This document shows positions 5,537 through 13,781 of a DNA stretch of 17,361 nt, in pieces; position 1 is the stretch's first letter; each line of letters starts with the position of its first letter. The position numbers and the translations under genes were made by a program. Source of the DNA: Asaia bogorensis (GTDB lineage Bacteria > Pseudomonadota > Alphaproteobacteria > Acetobacterales > Acetobacteraceae); contig CAMCZJ010000041.1 of assembly GCA_945886995.1 (NCBI GenBank), positions 1 to 17,361 on the forward strand, in the 5' to 3' direction. The notes below the pieces were generated by a model, which did not search any database, was not told the DNA's origin, and saw nothing but the letters and a program-made list of their open reading frames with translations.

Positions 5537-7627
5537 TTATGCGCCTTGATTGGCCAGGCAGTTAATCGGCAAGGTGATATGGGCGGCAAAGCCCGCCTCC
5601 CCCCATTCCGGCGAAAAACTGCCAAGTAATTGGGTCTGGACCGATGCGCGGATCATCTTGCCGCCCACTGCCCAGCACGCCGGTGCCTTGGCTGGCGGGC
5701 CGCCCACCTCCAACCAGTGCAGGCGCAAAAGCCCGGCTTCCTCATCCATCCACCAGCTTATGGCGACGCGCCCCCCTGGCACGCTGAAGGCGCCATGATC
5801 GTGCGCATTACTGGTCAATTCATGGATGGCCAGGCTCACTGGCTGAACGGCATGCACGGCCAACCTCAAGGCCAGCCCATCCAGGCTGAGGCGGGCGGCG
5901 CCATCCTCCCCTCGGCCGCCGCCGATGAATGGCAGCACTTCCCCGCGCAGCACCGTGGCCAAATCCGCCCCGGACCAGGCTCCCGCCGACAGCAATGCCT
6001 GCGCGCGGGAGAGTGCGGCAATACGGCCCTCCACGCGTGAGGCATAATGCACCGGGTCTTCCTTCGCGCTCAGTCGCAGGATGGATTGGATCACGGCCAG
6101 GATATTCTTTGCGCGATGGTCCAATTCACGGATCATCACTTCGCGCCGTGCTTCGGCTTCCGTGCGCGCCGTGATATCGCGCGTAACACCCGTGAGGAAC
6201 CGCGCCGCCCCCGTGTCCGGATCGTGCCTGACCACCCGGCCAAAGGATTCAAGCCACCCCCAGCCGCCTGTTGGCAGGCGGAAACGTGCCTCCGCATATA
6301 TATCCTTGGCGTCGCCCCTCAGGATTTTTTGTTGTTGCTCTCTCAACCAAGCCACATCATCCGGGTGAATTTCCGGGTAGCTGCCAGGGTAATCGGTAAC
6401 CGCTGCCGCTTCGGGTCTGCCAAGTATCTGCCGCATGCGGGCGGATCGCCAGATCGTACCGCGCGCCAGATCCATCTCCCATGTGCCTAAATCACCTGCC
6501 TCCAAGGCCAAAGCCAAACGCTGCCCCTCATCCGCCAATTGGGCGCTGCGTTCGGCCACCCGCGCTTCAAGTTCGACCTTGGCGCCAAGCAAGGATGCTT
6601 GCTGCCGCGCCACCCGCCAAGCCAGGGCCCCCAGCGCAGCCATGGCAAGCAGGCCAAAGCCCAGTACGTGCCAGACCTCATGCCACCATTGGCGCATGAT
6701 CAAGGCGCGCGGCATCACCGCCACAGCATAAAGTTGCGGGTATTCAGCCAAACGACGAAAACCCACCAAAATCGGCTCACCAGTCATGGGCAGAATGCTT
6801 TGCAGCTTGCCAGACTCACGGCCCGCTTCCATTATCTGCCTGATTGGTGCTTCCGGGGGTAAGGGCCCTGCGCGCCCCGGCATGGGGGGGTGGCGCGTCA
6901 GGACTTCGCCATCCCGGCGCAGGATCGCGACAATCTCTCCTTGGCGGACGGATACTCGGCCCAGGCCGGCGCCCAGCGCGGCCACATCCAGCGATACCAC
7001 CACCGCCCCGCCATCCGGGCCAGGGCGTGCGCGACTGATGGAAAAAAAGTTCTTGTCGCCGCCGGTGATCTGATAAGCCCGGCTGATCCATAGGCTGCCT
7101 TCCGGTATACTCTCCAATGCGGTGAATTGTTCCCTGACTGCCATGCTGAAGCTTGGGGGAGGTGAAGATACGGCCGCCGCCAGGATGGTACCATCCGCGC
7201 TGACCAGCTTGGCCTCCAATATCAGCCTCATGCGGGCGATATGCTCGCGCAATTGGCGATGCCACCGGGGTTCATCCGCAGCGATTTCCGCTGCGGAGAC
7301 ACCTTGGGTTGCCTGCGCAATGCGATCTGTTGTCGCCATATGCGCCACCAGGACGCGCCCGGCATATTCAGCCGCGCCTTCCGCCGCAGCCACCACGCGG
7401 TCCTCAGCATTTTGCCACAGGCTTTGCCAGGCCATCAGTACGGAAAGCCCCAACATGCCGGCGGGTAGGGCAAGCGCCAGGCAGATCAGCACATGAATCG
7501 TTGCCAGCCGCGGCGGCTTGGGTGCGCGCCCATCTTGTCCGCCCGGATCATGACCAGCCCGGGCTTTGGGGGTGGCCCGGACCGGGGGGCGACGGGATGG
7601 CGTTGTTTCCGTGTAGGCCAGACTCAC
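5537..7627 (-). CDS. Membrane PAS/HWE-family sensor histidine kinase
   Basis: About 696 residues. A basic, proline-rich cytoplasmic N-terminus (about 1-43) leads into TM1 (about 44-66), a roughly 250-residue periplasmic sensor region, TM2 (about 318-340), a short coiled linker, a PAS domain (about 370-490, ending in GVTRDITARTEAEAR) and an HWE-type kinase core. The phosphorylation site is H504 in ELDHRAKNILAVIQSI. The ATP-binding N-box is HELTSNAHDHGA with N607, followed by the HWE-like LRLHWLEVGGPP. HWE kinases are mostly alphaproteobacterial and usually phosphorylate single-domain or unusual regulators; none is encoded in this window, so the partner is unknown. GTG at 7627 is chosen because AAGGA precedes it with a 6-nt spacer; TTG at 7633 would overlap that site. 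The HAHDHGAF stretch departs from the more common NAxKYGAL, so activity should not be assumed. Confidence 0.9.
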   Translation of the reverse strand: MSLAYTETTPSRRPPVRATPKARAGHDPGGQDGRAPKPPRLATIHVLICLALALPAGMLGLSVLMAWQSLWQNAEDRVVAAAEGAAEYAGRVLVAHMATTDRIAQATQGVSAAEIAADEPRWHRQLREHIARMRLILEAKLVSADGTILAAAVSSPPPSFSMAVREQFTALESIPEGSLWISRAYQITGGDKNFFSISRARPGPDGGAVVVSLDVAALGAGLGRVSVRQGEIVAILRRDGEVLTRHPPMPGRAGPLPPEAPIRQIMEAGRESGKLQSILPMTGEPILVGFRRLAEYPQLYAVAVMPRALIMRQWWHEVWHVLGFGLLAMAALGALAWRVARQQASLLGAKVELEARVAERSAQLADEGQRLALALEAGDLGTWEMDLARGTIWRSARMRQILGRPEAAAVTDYPGSYPEIHPDDVAWLREQQQKILRGDAKDIYAEARFRLPTGGWGWLESFGRVVRHDPDTGAARFLTGVTRDITARTEAEARREVMIRELDHRAKNILAVIQSILRLSAKEDPVHYASRVEGRIAALSRAQALLSAGAWSGADLATVLRGEVLPFIGGGRGEDGAARLSLDGLALRLAVHAVQPVSLAIHELTSNAHDHGAFSVPGGRVAISWWMDEEAGLLRLHWLEVGGPPAKAPACWAVGGKMIRASVQTQLLGSFSPEWGEAGFAAHITLPINCLANQGA

Positions 7628-7847
7628 GATCAATCCTTAACCTCACTCCAGCGTGTGCCACTTCACAGATCGCAGAGCTTTCTTATCGCCTGATTCGTTA
7701 AGGCAATCACGCCAAAGAAGCTGCCTTGGACTTCACAAATATGTCATGGCGCCAAGCCAATGCAGCCCGACCGCGCGGTGGCATTGCCTGCCTTGCCGCT
7801 CGCCAAGGGCCAAGCGATAAGCCTTCTCTCCTACCCAGGTTTTCGCC
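7628..7847. promoter_or_regulatory. Divergent regulatory gap between kinase and GT41 genes
   Basis: About 220 bases with no convincing reading frame separate the two divergent genes, so both promoters should lie here. The kinase Shine-Dalgarno (AAGGA on the minus strand) is at its left edge. Nearest the GT41 gene is a nested dyad: CAATGC (7758-7763) and GCATTG (7781-7786) flank the perfect 10-bp palindrome ACCGCGCGGT (7770-7779). It could be an operator or a leader hairpin about 60 nt before the GT41 ATG. I could not assign -35/-10 boxes with confidence. Confidence 0.4.
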
Positions 7848-9725
7848 ATGTCGTTCAGCCCGCTTGCAAAACTGGAAGCCATTGCCGCGCGCCCCCCCGC
7901 CGATGCGATGGATGCGCTGTTGGCATTTTTGCGGCGCTTGGCCGGCGGCACTGGCCTGCAAGATCTGGCCGCGCCAGAGCCACCGCAGGAGAATGAGGTT
8001 CTGGCCACGCGCCTGGCCGCAGCCATGGCGCGCATCATGACCACCCCAGGCATCGGCTTTGGCGGCGATGCGGCACTGCGCTTCGCCGCCATCGGGCGCG
8101 TCACCGATAATTTTCAGGCCGTAAGCGGCTTCGGCAATTCGGATCACATCCTGCGCATCCTGGGCGCGGGCGATACGGATGGGCTCAGGCGCCTGGGGCG
8201 GGAGGACCGAGAAGCTTTCGCCAAGGCTTGGCTTCTGCTTTCTGTGGATACGGCGCTGCCGATTGATATGGCGGCGCTGCTGGAAGCGCCGGCGCCGCTC
8301 GCGCTGCTGGCCGCGATGTGCCTGATTTCGCAAAAGCCGGTACTAACCGAAGCTGGCTATCAGCGACGCGAAGCGCTGGTCAGCCTGGCTGGGCGGCTGA
8401 AGCCTGTCCCGCTGCCGCTTTCAGTGGATCATCTGGTGCTGGCCTCAGCGGCCTGGATGCTTTGTTCCTATGCCGGGGCGCGCGACAAGCACGGCATCAA
8501 ACCCGTGCTGAACCGCGTGCTGCGCCATTGGGGCCTGGGGATTGGCCTTGGCGATGCCGCGCTGCCCAGGCCGCGCGCGCTGAAGGCGCGGCCCACGCTG
8601 CTGGTGGCGGCGGAGATCATGCACTCAAACCATGTGCAATATCGTTATTTCGGCCAATATCTGCGCCAATTGCGCCAGCGCTTTCATCTGGTGCTGCTGA
8701 CCGAGGAAGCCCAGGCTGACCCCAATGCGCGCGCGCTGTTTGATGAGGTGCGCGTTTTCAAGCGCGAAGGGGGCAGCGGTTATTTCAATCGTCTGGCGGA
8801 TGACATTAGGGCGATCGCGCCTGATATGATTTTTTGGCTGAGCGTTGGCATGCGCCATTGGGGGCCGGTACTCGCCAATTTCCGCCTGGCGCCCATTCAA
8901 TTCGCCGGGCTTGGCCATTCGGCTTCCACCTTCTGTGACACCATGGACTACTATTTCACCGAAGAAGGCTATGTCGGTGACGCCAGCCTTTTGGCCGAAC
9001 AAGTGGTCCTGCTGCCGGATGAGAGCCTGATTTTCGAAAGATCGCCCTTCTACAAGCCGGTTTCACCCGCCATTCGGGCAAGTGCCAGCCCCTTGCGTGT
9101 CGCGCTGCCATCCAACCTGTTGAAGCTCAACCCGCATTTCATCAGCGTCTTGCGCCGCATTCGGGAAAAGGCGCGCCGGCCCTTGGAATTTCGCGTCTTT
9201 CCCAATGTCTCGGGCCTGGAACTGCTGGCCACGCGGCGCGTCTTTGATCGGCATTTGCCCGGCAGCATCGTGCATCCGGTCATGGCCTATAACGCCTACC
9301 TCGCGGAACTGAACGCCTGCGATCTGAACCTGAGCCCCTTCCCCTTTGGTGGGCTGCATAGTGTGATGGATTCGCTCCGCCAGGGCATTCCCGTGGTGGC
9401 TTTGGAAGGGCTTGATCTACATGCGCGCACAGATTCCATGCTGCTGCGCCGGCTTGGCATGCCGGAATGGCTGATCGCCCAGGATGAGGAAGCCTATATC
9501 ACCGCGGCCTTACGCGTGATTGACAATGATGCTGAACGTGTGGCGCTGAGCCGGCAAGCCTTGGCCTTGGACATTGACCGCGTGCTGTTTGGCGATGCCA
9601 CCACCAAGCTGCGCAGTGATGTGGTGGATGCGGTCTGGTGGATTTACCAGAATCATGAGGCGATCAAGGCCTCAGGCCGCAAGGTATTTCGCACCGGGGA
9701 CCGGGCGAATTTTCCCGCCACCTGA
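7848..9725 (+). CDS. HMW1C/NGT-like protein glycosyltransferase (GT41)
   Basis: At 625 residues it is close to Actinobacillus NGT and Haemophilus HMW1C (about 620). These cytoplasmic GT41 enzymes transfer glucose or galactose from UDP-sugars to asparagine in adhesins. The N-terminal half (about 1-240) is all-helical, as in that family; the GT-B part starts near ARPTLLVAAEIMHSNHVQYR (H259 and H262). The C-terminal part holds LPSNLLKLNPHFISVLRRIR (K426, the expected UDP-phosphate lysine), the HPVMAYNAYLAELNACDL segment, SPFPFGGLHSVMD (D508) and RRLGMPEWLIAQDEEAYI, all recognisable NGT signatures. The loop that reads GNTNG in characterised NGTs reads GGLHS here, so donor use may differ. There is no signal peptide or membrane segment. 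No adhesin, autotransporter or flagellin gene is visible, so the acceptor is unknown. A weak AGG precedes the ATG by 8 nt. The photolyase follows 35 nt downstream, perhaps co-transcribed. Confidence 0.85.
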   Translation: MSFSPLAKLEAIAARPPADAMDALLAFLRRLAGGTGLQDLAAPEPPQENEVLATRLAAAMARIMTTPGIGFGGDAALRFAAIGRVTDNFQAVSGFGNSDHILRILGAGDTDGLRRLGREDREAFAKAWLLLSVDTALPIDMAALLEAPAPLALLAAMCLISQKPVLTEAGYQRREALVSLAGRLKPVPLPLSVDHLVLASAAWMLCSYAGARDKHGIKPVLNRVLRHWGLGIGLGDAALPRPRALKARPTLLVAAEIMHSNHVQYRYFGQYLRQLRQRFHLVLLTEEAQADPNARALFDEVRVFKREGGSGYFNRLADDIRAIAPDMIFWLSVGMRHWGPVLANFRLAPIQFAGLGHSASTFCDTMDYYFTEEGYVGDASLLAEQVVLLPDESLIFERSPFYKPVSPAIRASASPLRVALPSNLLKLNPHFISVLRRIREKARRPLEFRVFPNVSGLELLATRRVFDRHLPGSIVHPVMAYNAYLAELNACDLNLSPFPFGGLHSVMDSLRQGIPVVALEGLDLHARTDSMLLRRLGMPEWLIAQDEEAYITAALRVIDNDAERVALSRQALALDIDRVLFGDATTKLRSDVVDAVWWIYQNHEAIKASGRKVFRTGDRANFPAT

Positions 9726-9760
9726 AACAGGCGCTTTCAGCCGGGCTGGGTAGGCATTAC

Positions 9761-11206
9761 ATGCGCGGAATGTCCAAACCTGCTCTTTTATGGTTCCGCC
9801 AGGATTTGCGCCTGGCCGATAACCCGGCGCTGCATGCCGTGGCGGACCGCCCGATCCTGCCGGTTTTCATCCTGGATGCGGAGGCTGCCGGCACCTGGAC
9901 AGAGGGCGGCGCTTCCCGCTGGTGGCTGCACCACAGCCTTGAAGCCCTTTCGCGCGACCTCAAGGCCCTCGGCGCCCCGCTTCTGGTACTGCACGGCGCC
10001 GCGCTGGACCTGCTGCCAAAGCTGGCGGCCGAGATCGGTGCCGATGAAATCCATGCCGGGCGGCTGACCGAACCCTGGGCGCGGGCGCGCGATGCCGAGC
10101 TGGCCGATGCCCTGCAAGGGGCGGGGCGCAAGCTGGTGCTGCATCGCTCCGCCCTGCTGCATGAACCGCATCTGGTGCGCACCGGGGCGGGCAAGCCCTA
10201 TGCGGTCTATACCCCTTTCTCCCGCACGTTATTTGGCTTTGGCGACCCCGCCGCACCGATTTCTGCGCCCGAGAAACTGCGCGCAGCGCCAAACGCGCCG
10301 TTGGGATTGGACATCGCGGCGCTTGGCCTGCTGCCGCGCCCGCCTGAGCCCGATTGGGCCGCAGGCTTCGGGGCGGTTTGGCAACCGGGCGAAGCCGGGG
10401 CCGCGCGGCGGCTGGCTGATTTTCTGGCCTCGGGCGTCAATGCCTATGCCGATCGGCGCAATGAACCGTCGGCCAAGGGGGGCACTTCGGGCCTCTCGCC
10501 CCATTTGCATTTTGGCGAAATCTCCCCGCGTCAGGTCTGGGTGGCGGCGCGGGAAACCGCACCCCATGGCGGGGCGGGGCTCGAGACCTTCTTGAAGGAA
10601 GTGCTGTGGCGGGAGTTTTCGCATCATTTGCTTTGGCACCGCCCGGAAATGCCGGAAGCGCCGCTGCGCGCCGATTTCGCGGCCTTCCCCTGGGCGCCCA
10701 ATGCCGCGTTGCTGCGGGCCTGGCAGCGCGGGCAGACCGGCTATCCCATTGTGGATGCAGGCATGCGCCAGCTTTGGCGGATTGGCTGGATGCATAATCG
10801 CGTGCGCATGATCGCGGCTTCGTTTCTCGTGAAACATCTGCTGCAACCCTGGCAGGCAGGGCAGGATTGGTTCTGGGATACGCTGGTGGATGCGGACCTC
10901 GCGGCCAATAGCGCTTCCTGGCAATGGGTTGCGGGCTGCGGGGCGGATGCCGCGCCCTATTTCCGCATCTTCAACCCAGTGCTGCAGGGCGAGAAATTCG
11001 ACCCCGAGGGGGCATATATCCGCGCCTGGTGCCCGGAATTGGCCAAGCTGCCGGTACGCTTCATCCATAAGCCCTTTGAGGCGCCGGAGATGATCCTGCG
11101 CGGTGCCGGGGTGGTGCTTGGCCAGAATTACCCGAAGCCGATCATTGGCTTGGCAGAAGGTCGTGCGCGGGCGCTGGCCGCATTCGCGGGGCTGCGCGGG
11201 GGATGA
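9761..11206 (+). CDS. phrB: Class I deoxyribodipyrimidine (CPD) photolyase
   Basis: A 481-residue flavoprotein that uses blue/near-UV light to split cyclobutane pyrimidine dimers in DNA. The N-terminal alpha/beta antenna domain starts with ALLWFRQDLRLADNPAL and ends near residue 130. The helical FAD domain contains GTSGLSPHLHFGEISPRQVW, W283-REFSHHLLW, GYPIVDAGMRQLWRIGWMHN with N346-R347, DADLAANSASWQWVAG (W387 and W389) and DAAPYFRIFNP, the standard FAD-binding and electron-transfer elements of class I enzymes. Length matches E. coli PhrB (472). The antenna cofactor cannot be assigned. The ATG at 9761 has TAGG ending 6 nt upstream; a second ATG at 9770 is possible. The gene lies 35 nt after the GT41 gene and its stop overlaps the phosphatase start by 4 nt. 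A second, unrelated photolyase is encoded further on. Confidence 0.95.
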   Translation: MRGMSKPALLWFRQDLRLADNPALHAVADRPILPVFILDAEAAGTWTEGGASRWWLHHSLEALSRDLKALGAPLLVLHGAALDLLPKLAAEIGADEIHAGRLTEPWARARDAELADALQGAGRKLVLHRSALLHEPHLVRTGAGKPYAVYTPFSRTLFGFGDPAAPISAPEKLRAAPNAPLGLDIAALGLLPRPPEPDWAAGFGAVWQPGEAGAARRLADFLASGVNAYADRRNEPSAKGGTSGLSPHLHFGEISPRQVWVAARETAPHGGAGLETFLKEVLWREFSHHLLWHRPEMPEAPLRADFAAFPWAPNAALLRAWQRGQTGYPIVDAGMRQLWRIGWMHNRVRMIAASFLVKHLLQPWQAGQDWFWDTLVDADLAANSASWQWVAGCGADAAPYFRIFNPVLQGEKFDPEGAYIRAWCPELAKLPVRFIHKPFEAPEMILRGAGVVLGQNYPKPIIGLAEGRARALAAFAGLRGG

Positions 11207-11955
11207 TTTCGGCGCGAAAGCTGCGTGGTGCCGGCTTTTCCGGGCTGCGCGTGGTGGGGGATGTGCATGGCGAGGCCGAGGCGTTTGAGGCCGCGATTGC
11301 GGGCGCGGAGGCGCTTGGGCTTTTCGTCATCCAGCTTGGTGATCTGGTGGATTACGGGCCGGACAGCCCGGGTGTGCTGCGCCGCGCCTTTGCCATGCTG
11401 GACGCCAGGCGCGGCATTTTCCTGCTGGGTAATCACGAACATAAGCTCCGCCGCGCGCTGATTGGCCATGAAACCGGGCGGCTTTTCGTGGCCCCCGAAG
11501 GGCTGGGCCGCACGCTGGAACAACTACAGATCGCGCCCGATGGCGCGCTGCTGGTCGAACGCGCAGTGGCCGAGATTGCCCGCGCCCCGGCTTGGTTGCG
11601 GCTGGGGCAGGCCATGTTCATCCATGCCGCCTATCATGATGCCATGCTGCATCGCGCAGCCCCTGAGGATGCCGGGGTGCGCCGCCCCGATGGCCCGCTT
11701 TCCCGCGCACTTTACGGCGAAGTGACCGGCCAGCGCGGGCCGGATGGCTACCCTATGCGCGCCACGCGCTGGGTGGGGCGGATACCCCACGGCATCACCG
11801 CCTATGTCGGGCATGACAATCGCTCGACCAATGGGCGGCCGCACGAGATGCGCGGCGCGCTGGGGGGGCGGGCGATTTTCCTTGATACTGGCGCAGGCAA
11901 GGGCGGCGCGCTGGCTTGGATTGATCTGCCGTTTGAGACGCTGGAGCCCAGCTAA
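11203..11955 (+). CDS. Calcineurin-like metallophosphoesterase (PPP/ApaH-like)
   Basis: A 250-residue protein with the complete two-metal phosphoesterase core: GDVHG (D20, H22), GDLVDYGPDS (D47, D50), GNHEHK (N77, H78, E79) and two later metal-ligand histidines in FIHAAYHD (H141) and YVGHDNRS (H204). This set is typical of bacterial PPP-type protein phosphatases and of symmetrical diadenosine-tetraphosphate hydrolases, both cytoplasmic; the sequence does not separate the two, so no symbol is given. The ATG overlaps the photolyase stop (ATGA), so the two are probably translated together. That suggests, but does not show, a role in light or DNA-damage response. It meets the creatininase-family gene tail to tail with a 1-nt gap, leaving no room for a separate terminator. 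Confidence 0.87.
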   Translation: MISARKLRGAGFSGLRVVGDVHGEAEAFEAAIAGAEALGLFVIQLGDLVDYGPDSPGVLRRAFAMLDARRGIFLLGNHEHKLRRALIGHETGRLFVAPEGLGRTLEQLQIAPDGALLVERAVAEIARAPAWLRLGQAMFIHAAYHDAMLHRAAPEDAGVRRPDGPLSRALYGEVTGQRGPDGYPMRATRWVGRIPHGITAYVGHDNRSTNGRPHEMRGALGGRAIFLDTGAGKGGALAWIDLPFETLEPS

Positions 11956-11956
11956 C

Positions 11957-12721
11957 TCAACTCCATAACTTCGGATTCGCCAAATCCCGCGCAATGCGCT
12001 CGGCCGCCGCTTCCAGCAATGCTTCCCCCTTCGCGGCAGAGGCACTGCGCGCATCGCCGATGACGCCATTGGCGCTGAGCTCCTTGAAGGAACGCCGCCG
12101 CGCGAGCGCTGCCGGTTGGCCTTCAACACGGGTGCTATGCGGGCCATGTTGTTCCGGAAGTCGCGCAGGGCGCACTGCTTCGGGCATGAGTGCCATCACC
12201 ATGGAGGCCTCAGCCTCACACGCATGCAGCACATTGGATTGGCGTTCCAGAATGGGCGCGAAGGCATCGCCCGCCATGTGCCAATAGGTCGCGGCGGCAA
12301 CGGGAATGCCGCTTTCGGCCTGCGCATCTACGGCGGCGACTGCCACCGCTTCCGCATTGCCGCCATGGCCATTCAGTAGCATGGCGCGCTTGAAGCCGGC
12401 ACGCGCGGCGGAACGCACAATGCCGCGCAACACACCTCCGAAGGCCGCGTAATCCAGCGTGACGGTGCCGCCGAAAGGCACGTGATGTTCGGCCAAACCG
12501 GTCCAGACGCAGGGTGTGACCACCACCTGTTCGCCGGCGGCGACCATGCGCTGCGCGACACGATGCGCAACACCGGTGGCGCAGATGATGTCAACGCCGG
12601 TCGCGAGTGCCGGGCCGTGCTGTTCCAGGGACGCCACGGGGATGATCACCAATGCCCCCGCCGCAGCGCGGGCATTGAGTTCTTCGGATGTCATTTTCAT
12701 CCATTCGATTTCGGTCGCCAT
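11957..12721 (-). CDS. Creatininase-family amidohydrolase
   Basis: About 254 residues, the usual length for creatininase/creatinine-amidohydrolase-fold enzymes (Pfam 02633 type). Metal-site residues are present: E33, H35 and D44 in SLEQHGPALATGVD, H119 in LNGHGGN, and E171 in HACEAEASM, where the family usually has HAGxxETS. True creatininases open creatinine; relatives act on other cyclic amides or formamides in cofactor and secondary metabolism, so the substrate here is unknown. It is the last gene of a minus-strand run, directly after a Bug-type receptor gene, which suggests the receptor captures a compound this enzyme processes (inference). The start is ambiguous: ATG at 12727 overlaps the upstream TGA as TGATG, but ATG at 12721 has GGAG spaced by 8 nt and is preferred. 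Confidence 0.87.
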   Translation of the reverse strand: MATEIEWMKMTSEELNARAAAGALVIIPVASLEQHGPALATGVDIICATGVAHRVAQRMVAAGEQVVVTPCVWTGLAEHHVPFGGTVTLDYAAFGGVLRGIVRSAARAGFKRAMLLNGHGGNAEAVAVAAVDAQAESGIPVAAATYWHMAGDAFAPILERQSNVLHACEAEASMVMALMPEAVRPARLPEQHGPHSTRVEGQPAALARRRSFKELSANGVIGDARSASAAKGEALLEAAAERIARDLANPKLWS

Positions 12722-12726
12722 GTTCA

Positions 12727-13716
12727 TCACTCCGCAGTTGCGCCGGATTGTTCGACAAGCTCGCGCCAGACGGGTTCTTGCGCGCGCCAGAATTCGCCAA
12801 AGGCAGCGGGGCTGGGATCGGTCATGGCCAAGACGCTGAGCGGTTTGAGCCGCGCCGCCAGCGCCTCATCCGCCATCACGCGCGTCAGTGCCGCGTGCAG
12901 CGTATTGATCGGCCCAGCCGGTGTGCCTGCCGGGGCGACGACGGCGAACCAATTCTGCGCATCAATCCCGCTACCCGGCAAAGCTTCTGCCATGCCAGGC
13001 ACATCAACCAATTCGGGGACAAAGGTGATGCGCTGGGCGCTGCCCACGGCCAGTGGGCGGAAGCGGCCTTCGCGAACATGCGGCAGCAGCGCGGGGATTG
13101 CATCAAACATCATGTCAATGGTGCCCGAAGCCAAATCCTGGATCGCGAGTGACCCGCCGCGATAGGGCACATGGGTGATCTGTATGCCGGCGGCGCGATT
13201 GAGCTTTTCCAGGAACAAATGGCTGATCGTGCCCGTGCCGGAAGACCCCATGGTGACGCGCCCCGGATTGGTGCGCGCAAAAGCAATCAATTCGGCCAAT
13301 GTCCGATAGGGCCTTTGGCTATTCACAACCAATAGGATGCTGAATTGCCCAACGCGCGTAATCGGCGCCAGATCGCGCAGCGGGTCTATCGGCATTTGCG
13401 TGCGATACAAAAATTTATTCGCCGCCAAAACAGTGGCGGAGGTAAAGAGCAACGTATGGCCATCTTTTTCGGCCTGCGCCACCGCAAGCGCGCCAAGATT
13501 ACCGCCCGCACCAGGGCGATTATCTACCACCACCGGCTGCCCCAGCACTACCGCAAGGCGTTCAGCCACCATGCGCGCCGTAATGTCATTGGCGCCACCA
13601 GCCGCGATGGGAACAATGAGCCGTACCGGGCGGGTTGGAAAATTCTGCGCCTGCGCGGCGCTGGCTGAAAAAAGGGCGCCGGTACCTATCAGCGCTGCAC
13701 GACGGGAAAGGGGCAT
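12727..13716 (-). CDS. Bug-type (TctC-like) periplasmic substrate-binding protein
   Basis: A 329-residue tripartite-tricarboxylate-transporter (Bug) receptor. The N-terminus is an export signal with twin arginines (SRRAALIGTGALFSASAAQA), probably cleaved after residue 23 and possibly Tat-dependent. The mature part starts with FPTRPVRLIVPIAAGGANDI, the family hallmark, then PVVVDNRPGAGGNLGALAVA, VTMGSSGTGTISHLFLE, HVPYRGGSLAIQDLASGTID and WFAVVAPAGTPAGPI. These proteins bind carboxylates and related small molecules in the periplasm. No TctA/TctB membrane genes are nearby, so it may be an orphan receptor that serves a distant permease or signals to a sensor, as is common for the large Bug families. 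The ATG has an excellent AGGAGGT (minus-strand 13729-13723) with a 6-nt spacer, so it is strongly translated. The creatininase-family gene follows by overlap. Confidence 0.93.
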   Translation of the reverse strand: MPLSRRAALIGTGALFSASAAQAQNFPTRPVRLIVPIAAGGANDITARMVAERLAVVLGQPVVVDNRPGAGGNLGALAVAQAEKDGHTLLFTSATVLAANKFLYRTQMPIDPLRDLAPITRVGQFSILLVVNSQRPYRTLAELIAFARTNPGRVTMGSSGTGTISHLFLEKLNRAAGIQITHVPYRGGSLAIQDLASGTIDMMFDAIPALLPHVREGRFRPLAVGSAQRITFVPELVDVPGMAEALPGSGIDAQNWFAVVAPAGTPAGPINTLHAALTRVMADEALAARLKPLSVLAMTDPSPAAFGEFWRAQEPVWRELVEQSGATAE

Positions 13717-13755
13717 CGGGGGACCTCCTGTTCTGAAGGAGATAGGCTAAGCCAG

Positions 13756-13780
13756 AAAGCGCCCGGAAGAAAACAGGCGC
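13756..13780 (-). terminator. Weak terminator-like hairpin after the FeS photolyase gene
   Basis: Within the 65-nt gap after the photolyase stop, the minus strand reads GCGCC (13780-13776), a 12-nt loop, GGCGC (13763-13759) and then TTT (13758-13756). The stem is only 5 bp and the T-tract is short, so partial read-through into the Bug receptor gene is likely if it works at all. Confidence 0.25.
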
Positions 13781-13781
13781 G

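Noticed and set aside
7682..7821. CTTATCGC / GCGATAAG inverted repeat 124 nt apart in the divergent gap
   Set aside because: An 8-bp match at this distance is plausible by chance in a gap of about 220 nt, and no further pairing supports it.
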